Source: Acidimicrobiaceae bacterium
Lineage (GTDB): Bacteria > Actinomycetota > Acidimicrobiia > Acidimicrobiales > Palsa-688
Direction of reading: 5' to 3'
DNA length: 5,232 bases
Assembly (NCBI GenBank): GCA_027334785.1
Contig: DAHWQF010000274.1
Coordinates: 1 to 5,232, forward strand
The position numbers were made by a program, and so were the translations under genes. Shown here one piece after another: positions 1-5,138 of the stretch (the stretch's first letter is position 1; the number at the start of each line of letters is the position of its first letter). The notes under the pieces were generated by a model. It ran no database searches and was not told the DNA's origin. It worked only from the letters and a program-made list of their open reading frames with translations.

Positions 1-612
1 CGGGGCGAGCAGTGGCCCATCGGCGGGGTTGCCGATGTGCAGGCCGTGGTCGACGACGACCCCGTCTTCGTTGTCCACCACCTGGCCCAAATAGCCGAGC
101 TCGACCGGCTTGCCGATGCGGCCTTTCTTTATAGGGCGGGCGTCGGGGTCGTGCAGGCTCACGAGACGCGTAGCCCCCTCTGGGGTCTCACCCGAGAGAC
201 GCTGACGTGTCTGGGCAACCACTTGTTCGAGGCGGGAGACGAGGGTCTCGAGCTCGGCCAGCTTCGCCTTCGCCTTGCCCGAAGCTTCGTCGCCGGCACG
301 TCGCAGTGCTCGCCGGGCGTTCGCCGCGACCTTTCGTGCTTCGGCCAAGCTCGCCTCGGTGATGTCGGCCATCTCGGCCGTGATCGCCTTGGCCTCTTCT
401 TTCGCCCACGTCGGTACGGCGACGCAGCCACGCCCCGATGTCGTGGGCACGCCGGCGCATCGAAGTGGACCTGTCACGCATTTTCGTCCTGGTCGCCAAG
501 CCGAGGAGGTGCAGGGTGGCCACCAGGCTGGCGAGCCGGACGACACCTCTCGCCATGAGCCCGCTGTCTGTCGGGTAGCCGACGTTTGCCGGCACGACAG
601 AGGCCACGGCAT
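1..612 (-). pseudogene. ISNCY-like transposase, frameshifted and truncated remnant
   Basis: Read on the minus strand, this stretch encodes the middle of a DDE transposase of the ISNCY-like type common in actinobacteria. Recognisable blocks in order are VVPANVGYPTDSG (about 600-562), a LATRTKMRDRSTSMRRRAHDI block, a helical Ala/Glu/Lys-rich linker (about 400-230), then RLSGETP, LVSLHDPDARPIKKGRIGKP and VVDNEDGVVVDHGLHIGNP near the left edge. The frame changes near 404-412: upstream codons read ...LRRRTD, while downstream sense (WAKEEAKAITAEMADI) lies in the frame one base further on, consistent with a one-base insertion. The residue pair expected to hold the first catalytic Asp, just before VVPANV, reads Val-Ala-Ser, so that Asp seems lost. 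No N-terminal part is visible between about 612 and the IS end at 654. The C-terminal part lies beyond the window. I am confident of the family resemblance from recalled motifs, less so of the family name. Confidence 0.75.
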
Positions 613-653
613 ACCCCCAAGCTCGGTCCGCGCCAGACGGCTCCGGGCTCTGA
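613..653. other. Unassigned 41-bp spacer between ISNCY-like remnant and IS1380 end
   Basis: No recognisable coding or structural signal is seen here. It separates the last recognisable residues of the decayed ISNCY-like transposase from the left tip of the IS1380 element. It does not match the sequence right of the IS (4479 onward) as a target-site duplication would: the left tip is preceded by TCTGA and the right tip is followed by TGGGC. Confidence 0.4.
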
Positions 654-668
654 CCTAGATCCACGAAC
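654..668 (+). repeat. IS1380 left terminal inverted repeat (IRL)
   Basis: CCTAGATCCACGAAC here matches the reverse complement of 4464-4478 (CCCAGACCCATGAAC) at 12 of 15 positions, and all three differences are transitions. The CC start and the resemblance to the ISEcp1 tip support an IS1380-type end. It lies 117 bp before the transposase start. Confidence 0.75.
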
Positions 669-717
669 GTGAGTGCGCCCGCGGTGAGCCTCGGGGGCTG
701 AAATCCACCAAAGGGGC

Positions 718-772
718 CTCTCGTTGCAGGAGAATCCTTGGTTGCAAGCACAAGTAACACCTGCAACGAAAG
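718..772 (+). promoter_or_regulatory. Inverted repeat that would sequester the transposase ribosome binding site
   Basis: The arms 718-730 and 760-772 are complementary at 12 of 13 positions (core CGTTGCAGG / CCTGCAACG), separated by 29 nt. The right arm overlaps the purine-rich stretch GAAAGGG (768-774), the best Shine-Dalgarno candidate for the GTG start at 785. In a transcript reading in from outside the IS, the hairpin would form and hide the RBS. A transcript starting between the arms would escape. Such protection against read-through transcription is known in other IS elements (for example IS10 and IS50). Its operation here is inferred from geometry alone. No clear promoter was assigned. 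Confidence 0.55.
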
Positions 773-784
773 GGCACCCAGTAG

Positions 785-2284
785 GTGAAGACAAGCATAC
801 GCAACCGAAGGCGGCTGAAGGTGGAGCTCGTCTGCGATGACCCGAACCTCACCCCGGCAGCAGGCCTCGTGACGGTGGCCGAGCTGGACAGGGTGCTCGG
901 CATGGTCGCGACGATCGACGAGGCAGTCGGACCGCTGGCCAAGCCCGGCGCCAAGGGGAGGCCCTACAGTGCCGGGGAAGTGGTGGTCAGCTTCGCAGAA
1001 TCGCAGCTGGCGGGCGGGGACTTCATGGTCGACGTCGACGCCCGCCGGGCCGACACCGCCGGGGCAGAGCTGCGGGCAGTGAAGAACCCGCCGGCGTCGA
1101 CCACGATCGCGGCTCTCGCCCGGCGTTTCGGGGGCAAGGGGGTCGTGCACCTGGGCAAGGCTGTGGCCGAGCTCGCCCACCGCTCCTTTTACACCTTGCC
1201 CGAGCAAGAGCAAGCCCGGCTCCGCTGCGTCCGCCCCACCTTGGACGTCGACCCGACCGAAGTGGAGTGCTACGGGAAGAAGAAGGCCGGTTTTGCCTGG
1301 AACTACCAGGGCCAGTGGGCGGCCCGGCCCTGCCCCGTCGTCTGGGCCGAGGGCGGCGTGGTCCTGGCAGGCAAGTTGCTACGGGGCAACCAGGACCCGC
1401 GCCCTCCGGCCCGCCGGCTCCTGAAGAAGGCCGTCGCGGCGCTGCCAGAGGGGCTCGGGCGTCCCAGGTTCCGCTTCGACTCCGGCTTTTTCGATGGCAA
1501 GCTGGCCAAGGCCTGCCTCGACCTCGGTGCCGACTACGCGATGGCGGTGCCGAGGAACAAAGGGTTCTGGAAGGCGGTGCAGGCAGTCCCAGACGACGCC
1601 TGGGTGCCGGCCAAGGACATGAAGAACGCAGAGGTGGCCGAGACGACTTATGTCCCCAAGGGCTGGCCGGGCGCTCCCAGGGCCATCGTGCGCAGGGTGA
1701 GGGTAGAGGCGGCAGACATAAAGTCGGACCCGAGGAGCCGCCGGCTGCGCACGATCGACAAGGACGAACTGAAGGCGGTGCGCCAAGGCCGGGCCGACCA
1801 CGCCTACTCCTACTCGATGATCTTGACCAGCTTGGACGGCGACATGGTCGAGCTCGAGCAGTGGTTCCGCGAGCGCGCCCAGGTCGAAGAACGCCTGAAG
1901 GACTCGAAGTACGGGGTGGCTCTCCGCCACCTCCCCTCTGGGCAAAAGGTCGTGAACGCGGTGTGGATGTGGTCGGCGTTCCTGGCGCTCGACATCTCGG
2001 CCGTGCTCTCGGCTTTTGCCCGCGTCGCACCAGGCTCGGCCGCCCAAGGCGAGCGCCCGGGGACTGGCACCACTTCGCAGCCACAGCGGGCCCGGCGGCG
2101 CCGGCGCCACCGCCCTCTCCGTGCCCACGGCAAACGGCTGCGACGGGAGATGATAAACGTCCCCGGCCGGGTCGCCCGTCATTCCCGCAGGCTCGTCGTC
2201 CACCTCCACCCCTCGCAAAAAGCCGGCCCGCTCGTTAGGGTTTACCTAGCTCTCCGGCTCCTGCCGTCCTTTGCCCCGACCTGA
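785..2284 (+). CDS. IS1380-family transposase
   Basis: This is a 499-residue DDE transposase that cuts and rejoins the IS ends. Family landmarks include an N-terminal region with LTPAAGLV and ARRFGG, the block LDVDPTEVECYG (about 153-164) with the first catalytic Asp, NYQGQ (173-177), GNQDPRPPA (201-209), RFDSGFFDG (230-238) with the second Asp at 232, and VEERLKDSKYG (367-377) with the catalytic Glu. The block VNAVWMWSAFLAL and the basic C-terminus with AHGKRLRRE and RVARHSRR are typical of actinobacterial members, so the protein looks full length. The start is GTG, with GAAAGGG (768-774) ten bases upstream. A later start is possible because recognisable homology begins near LKVELVCDDP (residue 11). 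The gene ends 35 bp before the proposed intron and shows no frameshift. Confidence 0.9.
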   Translation: MKTSIRNRRRLKVELVCDDPNLTPAAGLVTVAELDRVLGMVATIDEAVGPLAKPGAKGRPYSAGEVVVSFAESQLAGGDFMVDVDARRADTAGAELRAVKNPPASTTIAALARRFGGKGVVHLGKAVAELAHRSFYTLPEQEQARLRCVRPTLDVDPTEVECYGKKKAGFAWNYQGQWAARPCPVVWAEGGVVLAGKLLRGNQDPRPPARRLLKKAVAALPEGLGRPRFRFDSGFFDGKLAKACLDLGADYAMAVPRNKGFWKAVQAVPDDAWVPAKDMKNAEVAETTYVPKGWPGAPRAIVRRVRVEAADIKSDPRSRRLRTIDKDELKAVRQGRADHAYSYSMILTSLDGDMVELEQWFRERAQVEERLKDSKYGVALRHLPSGQKVVNAVWMWSAFLALDISAVLSAFARVAPGSAAQGERPGTGTTSQPQRARRRRRHRPLRAHGKRLRREMINVPGRVARHSRRLVVHLHPSQKAGPLVRVYLALRLLPSFAPT

Positions 2285-2319
2285 CGAGCGCCCCGAGTCC
2301 GGGCCAAGGCAGGCCCCAG
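2285..2319 (+). other. IS1380 3' non-coding tail, 5' exon of the group II intron
   Basis: This is the short remainder of the IS between the transposase stop and the proposed intron start. It contains a small stem-loop (GGGCC 2301-2305 with GGCCC 2312-2316) ending three bases before position 2320. Some group II introns (class IIC) insert just downstream of such stems, so the placement may not be accidental. However, the stem is only 5 bp in GC-rich DNA and carries little weight by itself. Confidence 0.4.
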
Positions 2320-2891
2320 GTGAAAGGTCTTCGACTTACTGAGCAAAATGGAGCGTTACGCGCTCAGCGCGCCGCCGTAACATCGGCTCCCGGCCCGACA
2401 GCGGCTCAAGCCGGCACCGCCAGCCACTTTGCTAGCCCGGTAGGCGCAGACCAAAGTGACGGACACATCACAATAAGGTAATTACATCAATGAGATACCA
2501 TCAAATGGGTTAACGGATTTAGGGAAAGCGCCGGGATGAACCGGCACGGAAGGAAGGGATGAAAGAGCCCGACGTCGAAGGAGTAGCGAACCACGACGGC
2601 CCCGAGCCATGCGTCGACGACCCGCAAGGGCGTGGCGAAGCGTTGGACAGGGGCATGCGTAGGCCAGCCATTGAGCCGCGAAATCAGCAAGACCGGGGTG
2701 CCGACGCTGTCCTAGAAGCGGAAGGCAACACCGACGGCAGCGCTACGCGCGAGCTGCCGCCGGGCCCCGCGCGGTCAGAGACCCTGTGCATGCGCAGAAC
2801 CTCCGTGCGCGAGAACCGGGAGGCCCCGTGCTCGCCCGTCCGGCCGATCACCGGTCGGGCCGCTCAGGGAAGGCGATGGCCGTAGCCTGAG
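2320..2891 (+). ncRNA. Group II intron 5' ribozyme region (domains I-III and start of IV)
   Basis: This 572-bp stretch has no credible gene and shows many local helices expected of the intron scaffold. Examples are nested pairs GGAGC/GGCUCC and GUUACG/CGUAAC within about 2350-2390; CACUUUG with CAAAGUG (about 2425-2457); GCCGG (2530-2534) with CCGGC (2541-2545); and CCC-GCAA-GGG with a GNRA loop (about 2626-2635). The part at about 2460-2523 is clearly more AT-rich than its surroundings. I could not place individual domains, EBS or IBS elements by eye. The assignment rests on position between IS sequence and the maturase ORF plus the density of helices. Confidence 0.6.
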
Positions 2892-4361
2892 ATGCACGAG
2901 CACGAGGAGTCGGACGGCCGCATAGTACCGGCGAAGCTGCCGAACAAAGCCGGGCGACCGGTAGCGGAGGCGGTGGAGGGAAGGCGGCCGGCCAAGGGGA
3001 ACACGGGCAGCCCGACACGCCCCGGGCACAGCACCGGGCCAGGCGTGCCAAGCGGGCTCGAACGTGTGCGTGAAGTAGCACGAAAGGACAAGGGAGCACG
3101 GTTCACGGCGCTGCTGCACCACGTCACCGTCGACCGCCTCCTAGAGGCCTACTGGGCGACCAACCCGAAGGCCGCGATGGGGGTGGACCTGGTGACCTGG
3201 GGCCGCTATGGCCAGGACCTGGAGACGAACCTCCAGGACCTGCACCGGCGGGTGCACACCGGCGCCTACCGAGCGAAGCCCTCTCGCAGGGCGTACATCC
3301 CAAAGCGCGACGGTGGGGCGAGGCCGCTCGGCATCGCCTCCCTGGAGGACAAGATCCTCCAGCGTGCCGTCGTCGAGGTGCTGAACGCCGTGTACGAAGA
3401 GGACTTCCTCGGCTTCTCCTACGGGTTCCGGCCCGGGCGTAGCCCGCACAATGCGCTCGACGCCCTCTCGGTCGGTATCACGAGCAAGAAAGTGAACTGG
3501 GTGCTAGACGCGGATATCCGCAGCTTCTTTACCCAAATTGATCAATTATGGTTAATGAAGTTCCTCGAGCACCGTATTGCGGACAGAAGGGTCCTGCGCC
3601 TTATCCAGAAATGGCTGAGCGCAGGGGTCATCGAGGACGGGAAGTGGTCCGAGACGCCGGAGGGCTCACCGCAGGGGGCATCGGCCTCACCGTTGCTCGC
3701 GAACGTGTACCTCCACTACGTCTTCGACCGCTGGGTCTCACGTTGGAGGCGACAGCAAGCCCATGGCGAGGTTATCGTCACCCGTTTTGCTGACGACTTC
3801 ATTGTGGGCTTCGAGCTACGTGGCGACGCAATGCAGTTCCTCCGCGACCTCCGCGAACGTTTCGCGAAGTTCAACCTGGAGCTGCACCCCGACAAGACGA
3901 GGCTGATCGAGTTCGGGCGCTGGGCCGCCCGTAACCGAAAAGCCCGTGGGCTCGGGAAACCTGAGACCTTCCAGTTTCTTGGCTTCACGCACATCTGTGC
4001 GAAGGGCAAGAACGGGGGCTTCTGGGTAAAGCGCGTCACCATCTCGAAGCGGATGCGGGCCAAGCTTGGCGAGGTCAGGGACCAGATCAAGCAGCGTCGG
4101 CACCGGCCCGTCCGTGAGCAGGGCAGATGGCTCGGGAGCGTCGTGCGTGGTCACGTCGCCTACTACGCCGTGCCCGGCAACAGCAAGGCCGTCCAGGAGT
4201 TCCGGACTCAGGTGATCCGGCTCTGGTGCCAGGCGCTCCGTCGCCGCAGTCAGCGCCACCGCCTGACCTGGGAGCGAATGGGCCGCCTCGCCAAACGATG
4301 GCTACCGCCTGCCCGCATCCAGCATCCCTTTCCAGCTGTGCGCTTCGCTGCCAAAACCTGA
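2892..4361 (+). CDS. ltrA: Group II intron reverse transcriptase/maturase (no endonuclease domain)
   Basis: This 489-residue intron-encoded protein assists splicing and copies the intron into DNA by target-primed reverse transcription. The N-terminus (DGRIVPAKLPNKAGRP...) is typical of one bacterial intron lineage. RT blocks follow: AYIPKRDGGARPLGI (134-148), SYGFRPGRSPHNAL (176-189), VLDADIRSFF with Asp206 and Asp208, SPQGASASPLLANVYLH (259-275), the catalytic box RFADD (298-302, FADD instead of YADD), LHPDKTRLIEFG (331-342) and FQFLGFTH (360-367). The maturase X region (about 385-480) includes SVVRGHVAYYAVP, TWERM and WLPPARIQHPFP. No HNH zinc-finger endonuclease follows, so it probably uses single-stranded DNA, for example at replication forks. 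ATG 2892 is the first start after an in-frame TAG at 2883. No good Shine-Dalgarno is seen at proper spacing. No inactivating change is evident. The gene symbol denotes family only. Confidence 0.93.
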   Translation: MHEHEESDGRIVPAKLPNKAGRPVAEAVEGRRPAKGNTGSPTRPGHSTGPGVPSGLERVREVARKDKGARFTALLHHVTVDRLLEAYWATNPKAAMGVDLVTWGRYGQDLETNLQDLHRRVHTGAYRAKPSRRAYIPKRDGGARPLGIASLEDKILQRAVVEVLNAVYEEDFLGFSYGFRPGRSPHNALDALSVGITSKKVNWVLDADIRSFFTQIDQLWLMKFLEHRIADRRVLRLIQKWLSAGVIEDGKWSETPEGSPQGASASPLLANVYLHYVFDRWVSRWRRQQAHGEVIVTRFADDFIVGFELRGDAMQFLRDLRERFAKFNLELHPDKTRLIEFGRWAARNRKARGLGKPETFQFLGFTHICAKGKNGGFWVKRVTISKRMRAKLGEVRDQIKQRRHRPVREQGRWLGSVVRGHVAYYAVPGNSKAVQEFRTQVIRLWCQALRRRSQRHRLTWERMGRLAKRWLPPARIQHPFPAVRFAAKT

Positions 4362-4366
4362 GGCAG

Positions 4367-4439
4367 GAGCCCAGTGCGGTAATTCCGCACGCTGGGATCT
4401 GTGCGGGGGGCCGCCCGCAAGGGCGGTCCCTACCGCGAC
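4367..4439 (+). ncRNA. Group II intron domains V and VI
   Basis: Domain V (4367-4399) has an 8-bp lower helix, GAGCCCAG with CUGGGAUC, including the AGC catalytic triad opposite a G-A mismatch. A two-base CG bulge and an upper helix UGCGG/CCGCA closed by a UAAUU loop follow. Domain VI (about 4401-4438) pairs GCGG and GGG with CCC and CCGC, capped by CCGCCC-GCAA-GGGCGG, and leaves an unpaired UA whose A4432 is the likely branch point. Intact pairing throughout argues that the ribozyme core is functional. The loop is one base shorter than the common 34-nt domain V. Confidence 0.88.
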
Positions 4440-4463
4440 TGGGAGACGCGACGCTAAGTCGCG
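4440..4463 (+). other. 3' exon: IS1380 tail with hairpin abutting the right terminal repeat
   Basis: This is the IS sequence between intron end and IRR. It is dominated by a perfect 6-bp hairpin, CGCGAC (4447-4452), loop GCTAA, GTCGCG (4458-4463), which ends exactly where the terminal repeat begins. It could be a terminator for the transposase or intron transcript, although no T-run follows. It could also be a transposase-binding or end-protecting structure. Confidence 0.5.
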
Positions 4464-4478
4464 GTTCATGGGTCTGGG
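4464..4478 (-). repeat. IS1380 right terminal inverted repeat (IRR)
   Basis: GTTCATGGGTCTGGG is the imperfect inverse of the left repeat at 654-668 (12/15, three transitions). Its location 39 bp downstream of the intron end, with transposase-to-IRR distance of 74 bp once the intron is removed, fits an IS1380 right end. No target duplication follows (TGGGC on the right, TCTGA on the left). Confidence 0.7.
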
Positions 4479-4556
4479 TGGGCAGCTGAAGCCGTCAGCG
4501 AGGACCACCGCGTGCGGCGCCCCGCCGCGCAGTGCTGCGAGCGGCAGGTGCCAGCA
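4479..4556 (-). pseudogene. Remnant of an FAD/Fe-S oxidoreductase C-terminus (motif ADGFSC)
   Basis: The minus strand reads HLPLAALRGGAPHAVVLADGFSC from about 4550 to 4482, close to the C-terminal segment of glycolate-oxidase-like FAD/Fe-S proteins (typically ...FPAVRAAPxxxLVVADGFSCRxQI). The motif is cut three bases before the IS end, and the usual RxQI continuation is not found on either side of the IS. Upstream, the match fades near 4556 into the AT-rich repeat zone. The segment is short, so the family call rests mainly on ADGFSC plus the preceding residues. A GC-rich hairpin at 4512-4530 is part of this coding sequence and need not be regulatory. Confidence 0.42.
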
Positions 4557-4570
4557 TACGTGACGCTTAT

Positions 4571-4617
4571 ATTGAGGCGGCTCTTCTATATTGATGAGGA
4601 ATTGAGGAGGCTCTTCT
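4571..4617 (+). repeat. 17-bp direct repeat, 30-bp period
   Basis: ATTGAGGCGGCTCTTCT (4571-4587) and ATTGAGGAGGCTCTTCT (4601-4617) match at 16 of 17 positions, 30 bp start to start. They lie in a locally AT-rich patch in otherwise GC-rich DNA. Thirty bases is close to three helical turns, which would suit binding of a protein dimer on one DNA face. It is also a multiple of three, which would suit a duplicated piece of a former gene. There are only two copies, so this is not a CRISPR array. Confidence 0.7.
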
Positions 4618-4639
4618 CAAAGCCGAAATTGGCCACCTG

Positions 4640-4880
4640 GCCAAAGCAGCCGGGCAAAGACCGCGCGCGGTAATGAACTCGGAAGCGCAAGTCTTACTGG
4701 GTTGAAAGTCCTTGCTAAGCCCGGGAATGCCCTCGGCGTAGGCTCGCTCCTTCGTCGGGTACGCCGGCACGCTGTAACGGCTCACTTGGGTGAGCCCGAA
4801 CGTGGGGAGGGTTGGCCATCCCAGACGGTTTCGTACAGGCAGCGACAGGGTACGGAGAAGGTGGTCGGAAAACAACCCCA
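4640..4880 (+). ncRNA. Structured noncoding stretch resembling group II intron domain I (candidate fragment)
   Basis: No gene is credible here. The phrases GCAAAGACCGCGCGCGGTAA, AACTCGGAAGCGCAAG, GGTTGAAAGTCC, CTGTAACGGCTCAC and GTGAGCC occur in the order and style I recall from domain I of some bacterial group II introns. Helices include GGCTCAC-TTGG-GTGAGCC (4779-4796, perfect 7 bp) and GCAAG/CTTGC spanning about 4688-4715. No GTGYG intron start precedes it and no domain V follows before the next gene, so it would be a 5' intron fragment. The alternative is an untranslated leader or cis-regulatory RNA of the small membrane gene at 4898. The resemblance is from memory and unaligned. Confidence 0.38.
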
Positions 4881-4885
4881 ATAGC

Positions 4886-4892
4886 AAGGAGG
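4886..4892 (+). promoter_or_regulatory. Shine-Dalgarno site of the small membrane gene
   Basis: AAGGAGG lies five bases before GTG 4898. It is the strongest ribosome binding site in the window and decides the start of the 51-residue gene over any upstream in-frame start. Confidence 0.85.
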
Positions 4893-4897
4893 ACGTC

Positions 4898-5053
4898 GTG
4901 TTATTCATAGTGCTTGCGCTTTTGCTCGCGTTCCTGTTCGTAGGCTTAGGGTTTGCCGTGCACCTTCTGTGGATCGCGGCCATCGTGTTCTTCGTGGCGT
5001 GGGTGGCTGGATTCGCGTTCAGACGGGGATCTGGCCGCTGGTACTGGTGGTGA
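4898..5053 (+). CDS. Small hydrophobic membrane protein (51 aa)
   Basis: The gene encodes 51 residues from GTG, starting MLFIVLALLLAFLFVGLG. Residues 2-19 and about 22-42 form two hydrophobic segments with a short turn near His23, followed by a basic, aromatic tail (FRRGSGRWYWW). The protein is probably a two-pass inner-membrane peptide with its charged tail on the cytoplasmic side. Short 'hydrophobic proteins' of this length, hydropathy and RWY-type ending are widespread in actinobacteria, but no function is established that I can name. AAGGAGG five bases upstream and a strong hairpin after the stop support a real, separately expressed gene. An upstream start near 4790 is unlikely since that region is noncoding in character. 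It appears to be chromosomal rather than part of the mobile elements. Confidence 0.78.
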   Translation: MLFIVLALLLAFLFVGLGFAVHLLWIAAIVFFVAWVAGFAFRRGSGRWYWW

Positions 5054-5087
5054 GACGGGCTACTCTGCCTCGACGCCGGTCAGCTAA

Positions 5088-5117
5088 GCCGGCAGGCGCC
5101 GTCGTGGGCCTGCCGGC
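5088..5117 (+). terminator. Strong hairpin terminator after the small membrane gene
   Basis: Perfect 10-bp arms GCCGGCAGGC (5088-5097) and GCCTGCCGGC (5108-5117) flank a 10-base loop, 35 bases after the stop codon. No T-run follows, as is common for actinobacterial terminators. A competing smaller pairing, GCCGG (5075-5079) with CCGGC (5089-5093), would disrupt the left arm. Confidence 0.7.
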
Positions 5118-5138
5118 AACTTCGACTTCGAGGACATT

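Larger units (their letters stand above)
2320..4439 (+). mobile_element. Group II intron with reverse transcriptase, inserted in the IS1380 element
   Basis: A self-splicing retroelement is indicated by an intron-type reverse transcriptase/maturase followed six bases later by a canonical domain V and a domain VI hairpin with a bulged A. The 3' end is set at C4439 (...CCGCGAC), seven bases after the bulged A4432, matching the AY ending and branch-point distance of group II introns. The 5' end is uncertain. GTGAAAG at 2320 is the best GTG-type candidate at a sensible distance (about 570 nt) upstream of the ORF, but it departs from the usual GTGYG. I could not find a convincing EBS1/IBS1 pairing. 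The intron and the transposase share orientation, and the insertion leaves the transposase and the right IS end intact. Confidence 0.8.
654..4478 (+). mobile_element. IS1380-family insertion sequence carrying a nested group II intron
   Basis: The element is defined by terminal inverted repeats at 654-668 and 4464-4478 around an IS1380-family transposase. The left tip begins CCTAGAT, like the tip of the well-known IS1380 member ISEcp1. The span is 3825 bp because a group II intron (about 2320-4439) lies between the transposase stop and the right repeat. Without the intron the IS would be 1705 bp, as expected for the family. No 4-5 bp target duplication is visible. The left flank is an ISNCY-like remnant and the right flank an oxidoreductase-like remnant, so the copy was probably involved in recombination after insertion. 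Transposase and both ends look intact, so mobility is plausible. Confidence 0.8.

Noticed and set aside
37..658. Plus-strand open frames at the left edge
   Set aside because: They are reverse-strand shadows of the ISNCY-like transposase remnant, whose minus-strand translation carries the recognisable motifs.
188..1213. Long minus-strand open frame crossing the IS left end
   Set aside because: Only its distal part (below about 612) shows transposase similarity. The rest is the antisense shadow of the IS1380 transposase and its leader, so it is not a single gene.
1023..2218. Long antisense open frames opposite the transposase
   Set aside because: They are Arg/Pro/Gly/Ser-rich translations typical of the reverse strand of GC-rich genes, and they lie opposite a gene with clear catalytic motifs.
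2513..2524. AACGGATTTAGG as a possible right end of the IS1380 element
   Set aside because: It matches the left repeat only over the last few bases (about 8 of 11) and would place part of the intron region inside the IS without a boundary. The copy at 4464-4478 matches 12 of 15 and gives a normal IS length once the intron is removed.
2892..4361. Retron or diversity-generating retroelement reverse transcriptase, a possible defence system
   Set aside because: The C-terminal maturase region and the domain V/VI pair directly downstream identify a group II intron. No retron msr/msd, template repeat/variable repeat pair or effector gene was seen.
4512..4530. GC-rich hairpin (GTGCGGCG / CGCCGCGC) as a terminator
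   Set aside because: It falls inside the oxidoreductase-like remnant as coding sequence, has a three-base loop and no T-run, and is easily explained by base composition.
4571..4617. CRISPR repeats
   Set aside because: There are only two imperfect 17-bp copies with a 13-bp gap, without further units or cas genes.
4567..4983. 138-codon minus-strand open frame
   Set aside because: It overlaps the direct repeat, the intron-like stretch and the start of the well-supported membrane gene. Its translation shows no recognisable domain.
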